Of a DNA stretch of 64,000 nucleotides, positions 1 to 11,000 are shown one piece after another. Numbering within the stretch: the first letter of the stretch is position 1; each line of letters starts with the position of its first letter. This DNA is from Pleodorina starrii (Eukaryota > Chlorophyta > Chlorophyceae > Chlamydomonadales > Volvocaceae). Location of the stretch: positions 310,001 through 374,000 of the forward strand of contig BRXU01000003.1 of NCBI GenBank assembly GCA_030267565.1, given 5' to 3'. The position numbers and the translations under genes are program-made. Below the pieces are notes generated by a model. The model was not told the origin of the DNA. It saw only the letters and a list, made by a program, of their open reading frames with translations, and searched no databases.

Positions 1-492
1 GCAGCAACAACAACAGCAACAACACCACCACCAGCAGCAGCAGCAGCAGCAGGGGAAGATGTGCGAGAGCGTATGTCGCAGTGGCAGCACCGATGGTGAC
101 AGCGCCCAACCCCTCACCCCAACCCCACCCACCCACTCACTCAAAACCACCCCAGACCCACCCATCACGTGATCCCAGGGCATCGCTCCCGCCACCAGGC
201 TGCCCCCCCGCACATCCACCGCCGCCGCCGCCGCGCCGAGCACCAAACTGCCCTCGTAGCGCTTGGGCGCCGCCTCCACACGCGCCGACAGCCGCGTGGC
301 GGCTCCGAAACACAACAGCATCAGCCCCGAAGCCGCGGCGTCCAGGGGCGCGACGGAGGCGACCTTGGCCGCGCGCGTCGCTCGCTGCACCGCCGCCACC
401 ACCTCGGGAACCTCCCAGTGAGGCGGTTTGTCGAGCAGGAGGAGGCCGTTGGAGAGGACGTCGGAGTGGAGGTGGGCGGGGAAGGAGGTCAT
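1..492 (-). CDS. TruB-family tRNA pseudouridine synthase, partial (window edge)
   Basis: The visible coding exon runs from an ATG at 492 down to about 162, where a GTGGGT donor follows; the rest of the gene lies beyond base 1. From that ATG, residues 16-23 read GLLLLDKP, the TruB opening motif. Residues 48-54 read APLDAAA, where TruB enzymes have the catalytic Asp loop (usually TLDP), followed by SGLMLLCFGAATRL. Further on come PKRYEGSLVLG and PWDHV, both aligning with plant and bacterial TruB. The family isomerises uridine 55 of tRNA to pseudouridine. The Asp (residue 51) is present but the loop around it is unusual. Upstream of the ATG the frame stays open and proline-rich, so the true N-terminus could be further upstream or in another exon. 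An organelle role is possible but no targeting peptide is visible. Bases 1-161 look like intron containing CAG/CAA-type repeats. Confidence 0.72.
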   Translation of the reverse strand, partial: MTSFPAHLHSDVLSNGLLLLDKPPHWEVPEVVAAVQRATRAAKVASVAPLDAAASGLMLLCFGAATRLSARVEAAPKRYEGSLVLGAAAAAVDVRGGSLVAGAMPWDHVMGGSGVVLSEWVGGVGVRGWALSPSVLPLRHTLSHIFPCCCCCCWWWCCCCCCCC

Positions 493-1385
493 GATGGTGG
501 GCGGCTCCAGGGGCGGTTTCGGAGCCGGCGGCGGCAGCGGCGGCAGTGGGGTTGGGGAGGAGGGGGAGGGGCGGCTGGCTGGGGCGTGGAGCGGGGATGG
601 TTGGCGTGGGGGTGGACGGGCCGGGGGGGTTGACGGGTGGCGGTGGGGTTGTGGCCGGTTGGAGGTGGTGTTTTGGAGGGGTGTGGTGGACGAAGCGGCG
701 CGGGGCATGGCGGGCGTGGTGGTGGTGGTGGTGGTGGTGGTCGTCGCGGTGGGTTTGCTTTGCGGCTGGGCTGCGTAGTGGCGTGTTTGGGGGAGGGTGG
801 GCGAGCGGGGTGCAAGCTGCGCCAAGTGAAGTTGACCGTGGCCGTCGTGCCCCTGGCAAAGGCGCCAACAGCTGACTGGTACGGATGGCAGGCCAAGAAA
901 TCAGCTGTGGAGCGAAGAAGCACGCTCAAAATACGCAAATGAAGTGCTCTAAAAGGCTACAGGCAGCAGCAAATTGAAGACTCGTTGTGAAGCGTTTGCG
1001 CCCGCAAGATTTGTATACTTGCAAAGGAGAGTCTGCGATACCAGCTGTAGATGTGTCTGAGGCGAAGGAGTTGACAAAGTGTAAGCATATCAAATGATGC
1101 CTATTATAGCAGCAAGCCGAGCATAATCCTAACGCCCTACCAAACCGTTGCTCGTACGCTGCTCGCGAATCCAGTCCCCAGTCGCATTGCCATTTTGGGT
1201 CGTGGGCATACAAGCATATCCTTACAACGCATCACCAACGCGCATGACTTAAGTAGCGCTGACCCTCGCCTGAACGGGGCTGCCTCTGCAAGCCTGCATC
1301 GATCGGCCAACGCCCAGCGCTGAAGGGTTTCGCTGTGCCGCTCTGGCCTAAGCTAGGAGACTTGGAGCCGTCATAAAGCTTCACA
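493..1385. promoter_or_regulatory. Divergent upstream region between TruB-like and starch synthase genes
   Basis: This stretch separates the minus-strand TruB-like ATG (492) from the plus-strand starch synthase ATG (1386). Bases 493-800 are very G-rich on the plus strand, including a GGT run at 716-740, and may still belong to the transcribed 5' part of the TruB-like gene. Bases 900-1385 are of ordinary composition with no convincing coding exon. A shared promoter is an inference from gene orientation; no clear TATA box was found. Confidence 0.35.
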
Positions 1386-4275
1386 ATGGCCAGCCTCAGG
1401 CCGACGCTTGATTCCAGGGCTCTCGTCAGAGGGATTCAGCCAAGACTCCGCGCGCAGAGCCGGATTGTGGCCCCGCTGGTCCCCCGCACCGTTTGCCAGG
1501 TGCTCATATAATTTAGCGCGCAGTTCGCTGAGCGGGCAAAGAGGGGTGGCAAAGCTCTTGCAGTTGGAACTTGATACGGTCGCAATCGGCGACGGGCATC
1601 GTTTGTCACACAACCCCAGGTCGCCAAAGTCGATGAGACCGTATCAATGGAGGAGGAGCTTGTGCGCCTGCGTCGTGAAAACGAGCTGCTGCGTCAGCAG
1701 CTGGCGCTGTACCAGCAGGCTTCGAAACCGGCCTCGGTAGGGTTTCCATGTCATCCGGCCATCGGACTGGGCGGGGTTGGTTGCCCGAAAGCGGAGCTGA
1801 GCGCCTTCGAATCTGAGCGTCTCCTTGGCTGCATAACCACGAGCGAGGGTCCTTTGCGCGCCTGACGGCTTTGGTGGCGCCAGATGGCATGTCGCTCGCC
1901 CTATGGCATGTCGCTCGCGGCGGCGACCTATCCAGCACCCGCAACGCACCGATCCGCCCCCCCATCCGCCCCCCCATCCGCCCCCCATCCGCCCCCCATC
2001 CGCCCCCCATCCGCCCCCCATCCGCCCCCCATCCGCCCCCCAATCCGCCTCTTCCAGGATGCGGCCGCAGCGGCGGGCGCCGCACCCGTCGCGGCCTCGG
2101 CGGCTGCAGCGACGGCGGCGGTGGAGGTGCTCGAGGCGCCGGCGACAGTCCAGGAGGTGGGTGGGTGGGTGGGTGTTTTGGCATGGTGTCAAGTCTAGAG
2201 GTAGACAGCTGTTTGTGGGCGCGTTGTCTGTCTGTCTGTCTGTCTGACTGACTGACGCATGCTCCTCCCGCTCACCGCCCCCTCTATAAGTTGAGAGGCC
2301 CTCGGGCTCACCTGCCTCGGGGTTTATGCTGTTGCGTTGCATCACACCACGGTACGACACGGTACGGCACTGCACACCACGACTCACGAGACTCACGATA
2401 CTCACGATACTCGCTGCTCGGGATGCGGGTGGGGGATCTCGCAGCCGAGCATCGACGGCGGCATCTTGTGGCCAACGGCGGGAGAGCGGTTCTGGGAGAG
2501 GGCCCCCCGGACCGCCCCGGCGCCCCTGGAGTGCGGCGCGGCGCAGCAGCCCCCCCTGCAGCGGGACGCCAACCCCCTGCATATCGTACACGTGACGGCG
2601 GAGATGGCGCCCATTGCAAAGGTGGGGTCTCGAGGGGGGAGGGGGGAGGTGGTGGCGGCGGGGGTTGGGGAGGGTTTATGTGTGTGTGTGTGTGTGTGTG
2701 TGATTTTGCGCGCGTGTGTCCTGGGGTAGGAGACCAGGCGGCTCAACCACTGCAGTACACAACAACTGAGCTCAGCTTCCTCCCACTAATCTGCCCCCGC
2801 TAATCTGCGCGCTCGCCATCTGTGTCCTCCACCTCCCTTCCTGGTGGCCTCCTGCTCCTCCGCCTTCCTCACCTCGCCCTTCCTCGCGCCTTCCGCGCTT
2901 AGTCAGCCAGCCAGCCAGCCAGCCAGTCAGCTTATTGCCTATTCGGGCTCCATCCTTCTTAAAAACCCAACCCTCCCACGCTCGTGCCCCCGCTTCCTCC
3001 GCCCCCGCCTGGTGGTGTTTGTTCCCCCCCCCCCAGGTTGGCGGTCTGGGGGATGTGGTGACGGGTCTGGCCAAGGCGGCCCAGGCTCGGGGGCACGAGG
3101 TGGCTGTGATGCTGCCCTTCTACGAGTGCCTCCCCACCGACCAGATCGAGGGCCTGAAGCACGAGGCGGACGTGGAGGTGCCCAAGGGATATCGATGGGA
3201 CGGAGAGATGCGAGTCGGTGGGTGGGGGGAGGGCGGGTGAGGGTGGGTGAGGGGGTGGGAGTGTCCTAAATCTGCAGGGGCGCTCACCCACCCTGGTTAC
3301 GTTGGTGTTTGTGTTTGTGTGGGGGTGGTAATAAGAACGGCCCGGGGCGAGGGGAACGCAACGCAGTTACCTGAAATATTACCTGAGGATTACCTGTGGG
3401 GGTGGGGGTGGGGGTGGGGGTGGGGGTGGGGGTGGGGGTGGGTTGGGTTGGGGGGTTGGGTTGGGTTGGGGGGGGCAGAGCCAGGCGCGCGTTCCAGACG
3501 CTGACCTAACGCCGGGAACCACCGCGTTTCCAAGATATGACGGGACGGGACGTGTTCAGATCACAGGGGACAGGGGAAGGGCGACACTGATTCCACTCAC
3601 AGCTCTCCCCCTCACACTCACCCTCCCCCTCCTTACTGAGGCAGCCCCCTCTCCTTACCTCGTTATCTGTCACACCGGACTGCATCAGACGCGAATTGGG
3701 CTCCCTTTGGGTTTCCCTTGCTTATCATCTTGCTGCCTGCTGAGCCTGCAACCAGTGTCGACTTTGCATTCGCACTGCTACAACCAACTCCCTCGCGTGA
3801 AACGAATCCCCCTCTCTCCCCCTTCATCCCTCCCTCTCCGCTCTCCCCCACCTCATCCCCCTCCTCTCCCCCTCATCCCCTCACCCCCTTTCTCCCCCGC
3901 TGCTGCCCCCCCCCACCCCCCCCCTCCCCCCCCCCTCCAGGCTCTCTGCGTACCTCGGTGTTTTGGGGCCGCGTGCAGGGCTGCCCCGTCTTCCTGCTGA
4001 GACCCGCCGCGGGAACCAACAGCAACATATTCCGGGGAGGACGCATCTGTGAGCACGACCCCGCCTGTCCGCCTGAGCCTGTGGCCTGTCCGCCTGAGCC
4101 TGTCCTAGCCTGGCTGGGCCTGACCTGGCCTGGCCTGGCCTCCCGCCTGGTGTTGTTTGCCGCCTGTCCGTCCGTCCGTCCGTCAGTGTACTCTTCCCTG
4201 CAGCCTCTGGTCGGGTCCTGGGTCCCGAGTCCTGGGTCCTGGGTCGGGTTGGGTTGGGGCCGGAAAGAGCCGCAC

Positions 4276-4309
<34 letters not shown>

Positions 4310-7300
4310 CCCCAGCCCCCAACCGTGTCTTCCTGCCCCGTCGGTTGATGCACGTGCGCCCCCCGGCACCTGCCAACCGCCACCAACCGCCAACTGCCTC
4401 CAACCCCCAACCGCAGATGGCGGGTCGTACAACGAGATGGAGGCCTACCTGTACTTCTGCCGGTGGGTGTGTTAGGTTGGGGGGCGGGGCGGGCGGGTAA
4501 ATGAAAAGGCAACGGACACCGGGGGAGGGAGGGGAAGGGGAAGGGGGGGGGGGCAAGTGACCCCGGCGGAATTTTCCCATAGGGTTACCGTATTTTCCCA
4601 TAGGGTTATTTCCCCATAGGGTTATTTCCCCATAGGGTTATTTCCCCATAGGGTTATTGTTCCAGCTTCCAGGGTTATTGTTCCTCCCCTCCTTCCACCC
4701 CCCTCTCCCCCCTCGCTCCCCTCCCCTCCCCCCCTCCCACAGCGCCTGCCTGGAGTACCTCCGCGCCTCCAACCAGCACCCGCACGTACTGCAACTGCAC
4801 GACTGGCACTCCGCCGCCGCCGCGCTGTTGTTCTGGGAGGCATACAATCCGGGGGCGGCCTGGTCGCGGACACGGGTGATGCTCACCATACACAACATGG
4901 ACAACACGGGTGTGTGTACGGCATATTACCTTGGTGGTTGGGGAAAGGGGAGGGGGAGGGGGAGGGGAAGGGGGAGGGGGAGGAGGGTTGCGATTGGCGA
5001 GGGAGGTCGTGTGGGGAGGGGGGTGCCCTGCCGCTGCCCCGTGCCCCTGCTGCTGCTGCTGCGGTCACTGGCCGTCCTCGCGACTAATGCCCCTGCTGCC
5101 CCTGCCGCCCCTGCTGCCGCTTCCCCTGCCCCTGACCCCCCTGGCTGTGTGTCCACTGTCCAGGCGAGTGCCGTCAGGACGAGTTCTCCTTCAGCGGCCT
5201 TCCCGGTGAGGCCTTTGCCACCATTGACAAGGCGCTGGACGAGCGGACCATCGGACACAACCCGGAGAGACTCAACCTCATGAAGGTGAGGTGACGAGGG
5301 AGGCAGGGAGGCAGGAAGGGGGTTGGGAGTTGGCAGTTGGGAGTTTGAAGACGGAATTTGCAAGAATGAAACAAGAAGCCCTGCGGAGGTTGTAGTCTGA
5401 TGTCTGAAGGTCGACTGGATCCTTGGGGAGATGTGTGCGTGTGTGTGACCGTGGCCTGCTTGTTGAATTCTCAGCAAAGCAGGTGCATGGTCGGTTACCG
5501 TTTGTTGGTTTTTTCGGTTGTCGGTTACCGTTTGTCGGTTGTCGGTTACCTAACCGCAGGGCGGCATCGTCTACTCCAACGCCGTCACCACCGTGTCGCC
5601 CACCTATGCGAATGAGGTGCTCAACGGCGGCGCGGCGGGCTGGCTCCGAAGCACTTTTGCGCGGCCCGAGGTACGACTGTACGACACAGCGTGTCTGTGT
5701 GTGTATGGGGGGGGAGGGTGGAGGGGAGACGCGGCTGCGGAGGGGGCATTGCCGAAAGAGCGGAGGGGTGGAGTGAGGGTGGGGGGATCGGAGGAGGAGG
5801 AGGAGTGCAAGGGCTGGCGGGCAGGATATGGGAAGGGTAACACAGCCACGGCCCCGCTGGACCAACAGACGCTCCGGCGCTTGCGCCCGGTTCTCCTGCC
5901 GCTGTTGGCCCCAACCCGCTGCCTCCTCCCCACCCCCACCCGGGTCCGTTCGCTAACGCCATCTCCGTCTCCGCTGCGGTATCTTCTTTTCACCTCACCT
6001 CACCCCCTCCTCACCCACCCACCCACCCACCCACCCAATCCGCGCACCCTCACCTACCCCTACCCCCCCCCCTGCAGCTCCGCTCCAAGTTCCACGGTAT
6101 CCTGAACGGTATCGACACGGAGGAGTGGGACCCCGCCACCGACCCGCTCCTCCCCGCCAACTACGACGCGGAGAGGCCCCAGGGCAAGGCGCTGTGCAAG
6201 AAGTTCCTGCAGCAGGTGGGGGGACCCGTGGGTCGGTGGCGGTCGGGGTGGACCCGTGGGTCGGTGTGGGCCCGTGGATATGGCTAGGCGAGGAAGGAAT
6301 GGGGGAGGGTGGAGCTGCTGCGGTTGGGGATATTAGGTTTTTTTGTCGAATCCTCCCCCCCCCCCCCATCACTCCAACTCAGCGAGCTGATGTGGACGGT
6401 CTTGTCCTTCCCCAACCCTCCCCCTCCCTCTCCCTCTCCCCCCACCTCTCCGCTCCCCCTCATATCATGTACCCTCAGCCCACCTCACCTCACCTCACAC
6501 CTCACACCTCACTCCATCTCACACCTCACCTCACACCCCACCCCACCCCACACCTCACCTCATCACATGTGTCCCACCTCACCTCACTCACTCGCCCCAC
6601 TCAGGGCCTGGGTCTGTCCGTGGACCCCCGCAAGCCGCTGGTGGCGGTGGTGAGTCGGCTGGTTCCTCAGAAGGGCATCCACCTCATTCAGGCGGCCCTA
6701 CACCGAACCCTGGAGGCGGGCGGCCAGTTCGTACTGCTCGGCTCGGGGCACTCGGACGGAGTGTTCAGGGGGCTGGCGGAGGGGAAGCTCCGAAACCACC
6801 CGGACTGCAGGTACCGGTGTTACCCTTTATGAGGACAGGGGTATGAGGGGGGGGGGGGATGAGGGGAGGGGAATGGGGCATGAGGGAGGAGGGCGAGAGG
6901 GCGAGAGGGGGCGAGAGGGGGATGGTTGCAGTATCCTAGCCAGGTCATGGGGTCATGGGGATACGTCTACCGCCACAACCGCCGACGGCTGCAACCGCTG
7001 CTTCGGTCTGTTGTGCCGCGTGTTGTGTACGACAGCCGATCGTGGTGTCGTGCTGCCGTACTGCTCGCCGGCCCATGTGTTTTACGCGGCACTGCCCTGC
7101 CCTGCGGCACTGCCCTGCCCTGCCCTGTCCTGCCGTACGAGCAGTCTGAAAATCATGTACAGCGAGCGCCTGGCTCACCTGATCTACGCGGCGGCTGATG
7201 TGGTGGTGGTGCCTTCAATGTTCGAGCCGTGCGGCCTGACGCAGATGATTGCGCTGCGGTACGGCGCCGTACCGGTCGTACGCAGGTGAGTGAATCGGTG

Positions 7301-7893
7301 AGAAAGAGAGGGTTTGCTTTTTAAGATTTGGTGGTGCCGAAAGATGTCGTATGAGGTCGTACGCCTGCCTGCCTGCCTGCCTGACTGACTGACTGACTGA
7401 CTGACTGACTGCTTGCCTGCCGCCGCCGCCGCCGCCTCAGGACGGGCGGCCTGGCGGATACGGTGTTCGACGTCGAGGCGGCGGCGGCGCCGCCGGCGGG
7501 CGCCGCTCGCAACGGCTTTGTCTTCGACGGCTCAGACGAGGGCTCGCTGTACGGCGCGCTCGACCGCGCGCTGGCGCTGTACGACAAGCAGCCGGGCCGT
7601 TGGGCGGCGCTGTCGCAGGACAACATGCGGCTTGACGTCAGGTGAGGGTCAGGTAGCTGGAGAGATGCCAACCGACTCAACCGACCCAACCAACCCAACA
7701 ACCGTGCGTGGTGGGGAGGGACGTGCACCCATTTGTTTTTGCTGATCAAACCTCTCCTTAGGGTTAGGGTTTTAGGGTTTTAGGGTTTGAAACCCCTCGG
7801 CCCCTCGCCCCCTCGCCCCCTAACCCCCCCCCCAGCTGGGCCAAGTCCGCCGGGAGCTACGTGGACATCTACCGCTCCGTCGCCGTCGCCTGA
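1386..7893 (+). CDS. Soluble starch synthase, GT5 family, SSIII/SSIV clade, plastid-targeted
   Basis: The predicted enzyme adds glucose from ADP-glucose to alpha-1,4-glucan in the plastid. Exons: 1386-1499, 1620-1736, 2058-2156, 2445-2621, 3037-3217, 3941-4048, 4417-4462, 4743-4909, 5164-5285, 5560-5670, 6078-6215, 6605-6810, 7145-7285, 7441-7641, 7836-7893. They total 1986 nt and encode 661 aa, with every phase consistent. The N-terminus ([16 protein letters not shown]...) is a basic, acid-poor transit peptide. A short coiled coil ([20 protein letters not shown]) and an Ala-rich linker follow. The catalytic part has [14 protein letters not shown] then KVGGLGDVV (K169); Val in this motif is typical of SSIII/IV, where other classes have KTGGL. 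Downstream are [31 protein letters not shown] (near 551-563) and RTGGL (576-580). There is no starch-binding CBM53 region, so the protein is compact compared with plant SSIII. The ATG at 1647 also opens a frame, but the 1386 start adds a transit peptide through a clean in-phase intron. Confidence 0.93.
1948..2047 (+). repeat. CCGCCCCCCAT 11-mer tandem repeat
   Basis: About nine copies of an 11-12 bp unit CCGCCCCCCAT lie just before the acceptor of starch synthase exon 3 (2058). The C-rich strand may double as an extended pyrimidine tract for splicing. Confidence 0.9.
3399..3475 (+). repeat. (GGGGGT)n G-rich intronic repeat
   Basis: Roughly eight GGGGGT hexamers pass into GGGTT pentamers inside starch synthase intron 5. 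The plus (coding) strand is G-rich, so the transcript could form a G-quadruplex; that is inference. Confidence 0.9.
4571..4663 (+). repeat. ATTTCCCCATAGGGTT tandem repeat in starch synthase intron 7
   Basis: About five 16-bp units of ATTTCCCCATAGGGTT are present. The first copies read ATTTTCCCATAGGG and are interrupted by ACCGT. Each unit contains the near-palindrome CCCCATAGGG. The array lies between exons 7 and 8. Confidence 0.9.
7364..7413 (+). repeat. CCTG/ACTG tetranucleotide microsatellite
   Basis: (CCTG)n changes to (ACTG)n within starch synthase intron 13, just upstream of the exon 14 acceptor. A similar (TGTC)n/(TGAC)n tract occurs at 2225-2256 in intron 3. Confidence 0.9.
7758..7788 (+). 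repeat. Interstitial telomere-type repeat (TTAGGG / TTTTAGGG)
   Basis: Two TTAGGG units are followed by two TTTTAGGG units and a partial one, within the last intron of the starch synthase gene. TTTTAGGG is the telomere repeat known from Chlamydomonas. The tract lies between exons 14 and 15, so it is not a chromosome end. Confidence 0.85.
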
Positions 7894-7977
7894 GGGGCCC
7901 CAGGGCCAGGGAGGGGCCAGGCAGCGGCGGGGAGAGGAAGGCGCGAGGGGGCGCGACCAAAGCCGCGGGTTTGGCGG

Positions 7978-8008
<31 letters not shown>

Positions 8009-11000
8009 CGTGTGTCTCCATTGACCGGCGAGGAAGGTAGCGGCCAGCGGCCTAAAGCAGGCCTTTTCCTGAGGGCCGAGGTCCTTATGGTTTTTTGCCA
8101 CCTGCCGCCGCCAGCGTCAACAAGCGGCACGCCTGGAGGCGGCAGCCATCCGAAGTCTTTCCAGATGCCTCATTTTTGGTTTGGTGGTTTGGTCGCTGAG
8201 GGGAGGGGGCGAGGCGGGGCGTTTTGCTGGTTGCCCCATGCGCGCACGACTGTTAGGGTGGAGGTGTCGAAGTGGAACACTCCCTTGCGGAGATGTCCCG
8301 TGGTCACAGATTCAGCTGGAAGGGAGAGTGCCAATGTCGGACTGGCTTCTGCGGGCGGCTGTGGGCGGCGGCTGTTGAGGAAATATGTTTTTTTTGCTGT
8401 GGTCCCTCCATCGCATGATGATGCGGTGAACGCGGAGGCGTATACCGTACGGCAGTCGTACAGAAATGTGAGACAACGACAGCTCCAGGGGCCGCGGTGG
8501 GGAATTGCGGCCGTCGGTGCACGTCTATTGTTGTGACGTGCTGTATGTATGTGGGCGTGTGGGACCGTGGGTGTTGGGTCTTCCCGCCATGCTCGACGCC
8601 GATGGGTGGATGGCTGGATGCACCATGCAGCGGTGATCAGATGTGCTTTGTCGGTACGCCACACAAGCGACGAGGTCCCTATATTGGGTGCCTTACTTCG
8701 GACACGTGCTTGTGCGTCTGCTGTGTGGCAGTTGCGCAGAGGAAGAAGTTACTCTCCAGGTGAATGGTTGCGGGGCCGCTTCTCGTATGGTTCAAAAACC
8801 GTTGTGCGTTACCGTACCTGCTCTACTGAACGTCATCATCCTTTCATTTGCAGATGCACAGCCTCCCCGGTTTGACGACTTTGCAAAAGTAAAATTGCAG
8901 ATCACTCATTGTCTCAATGCATATGGCCTCGCCTCACGCAGTACAAGGCTGTGTCACAGCTGGCGAGGATGTGCGCTCCAAACAGCAGAGTGCACTGGCG
9001 GCGCGCCGCCGCCGGCCGTTCCGAAAAAGCGTCGTCTCCCTAGCCATGTACACCTCTCTTCAACAGCCGTTCACGTACCACGGTACCAGAGGCATTTCGC
9101 GGCCAGCGTTACAAGGATCCAACAGCCCGCACCCACATCCTAAGACTCAAAAGCCGTGACGTCGGCTTCTAACCTCGGAACCTAAGAAACGAGCTTTTGG
9201 ATGCCTGAGCACCGCTCCCCAACCCTCGCGTTGGAAAGTCATTTCAGCCGCTGGGCCCCAAACGCGATAACGATATCGAAGAGAACAACGACTTCAACCG
9301 CTCGGTCTAACCGTCCATCAGGGGATGCCACCGCCCGATCGGACGAAGCCGTCGCTCTTGCTAGTTCTAACACCACCAACACCACACAACACGAACTTCT
9401 GCGACGGAAGTTCCAGGTCCACCGAACATGGATCATGGATGTGATTCATGCAACCTTGCATGCATAAGGCCCACAAGCAACATCCGCGAATCCCCGCACC
9501 CCAGATATGCAAGCATCGGGGGTTGGGCGCACACAGAAAACCCACCCGCACCATACCGGACTTTCGGCCGCGTCGTTTTGCGCCCCAATACGCCCGGTCC
9601 GCCCAGCCAGTCACCAGCGACGGCGGGGCTCCCTGTAATTTCAATGAGTCAACCTCCTGTCCCAACGAACTCCTTCGAGGGAGCCACGCCAGACTGGTCG
9701 TCCTGACAACGACTTGAGCACAACACACACGGGCAGGAGCAGAGGGAGAAAGGGCAAAGCAACAAACACCTGCCCGGCAACAGCTGCCCGAACGGCCGAC
9801 AGTTCTGCACACTGTTGCCAAAACCCTAAAACCCCATACCACCGACCGACACCGAAACCGACCTTCTCCCCCAATCCGCCCGTCCGCCCGCTCGCCCCGC
9901 TGCAGTCCTCCCTCCCGAGTTGGCCGCGCGAGTTGGCTGAAGCGGCGCCACGTCGATCAGCGACACCAACCGACCCGCAACACATTGACAAGCGGAAGAC
10001 GGGCCGGGCAGTCAAATGAGATCATCTCCAGATGGAAGCTGACGCCGCCCCACAGCCCGGCAGCCCCTCTCGCATCATCAATCAAACGACCCGGCGCTGC
10101 CGGATCTCCAAGAAGGCGCCAGAGCAGGCCGGCTGCTGACCCATAAACTGTGCCACGATAACAAACGACAAACAACAGACCTACAAACAAGACCAATTAC
10201 GTGCACTCATACGGCTGCTACATTTATCGCCAGTTCGCCACATAACCTGCCGTACAAGCCAAACGCATGTCCGTCCGGCATGGTTGCGCCTCCCTCAAAA
10301 AGGGCCACAATCCCCAGCGCGCAGGTCAAGCCGGTCCAGCTGGTACATGTCTGCCACTGCCCAACCACTTCTCATACTCGCCGAACAAGAAAGATCAGCG
10401 TCGCACTTGCTCGCAGCCATTACCCCCCGCCGTTGCGCAGCACCTGCTCTCAACCCATAATGCCCTACTGCACCATTGACCCGCATGCACAACTGTAACC
10501 ACATGTTGGCAAGCATAACAGTAACAACCGGGGCGAGAACAGCTGGGAACGTGAGGCGTGCAGTCCCAGCGCAAACGCTCCCAGGATTCCCCATTCGTTT
10601 CCACAGTCAAAAGTGGCTGCACCCGCCCAAGCGCAGAAGCCCAAGCAGGAATGACCCACCAATCGTGTCCGCCGTTGACAGAGCGCAGGTGTGACTGCCC
10701 CATCAACAGCGGCCCGCTTCTGCGAGGGTGCCTCTTCCATCCCTCACCGCCACATGACTCGCGATCGGCGCAGGCAAATAAACGCCAACTACATACGACA
10801 TGAGGCAAGGCGCCGCCGACGCGGAAAGGACATACCAAATGCGCAATCTGCCAAAAATTTTACGATCTCAAGAGCAATGGAACACACAAAGAACTCCAAA
10901 CTGAAACCTGCAAACTGGGCAATATGAGGATTATACGCGGACAGGACGATGGTTGCTGCCCGCTACACATGCTGCGCGAACCCTGCCCCGGCCAGTCTGT

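Noticed and set aside
1647..1865. ATG at 1647 as the starch synthase start
   Set aside because: An in-phase intron (1500-1619) joins exon 1620-1736 to an upstream exon at 1386-1499 that supplies a good transit peptide; the 1647 ATG becomes internal.
9318..9842. 174-codon minus-strand frame
   Set aside because: No family similarity, no splice partners, and G/T-rich composition typical of a 3' UTR.
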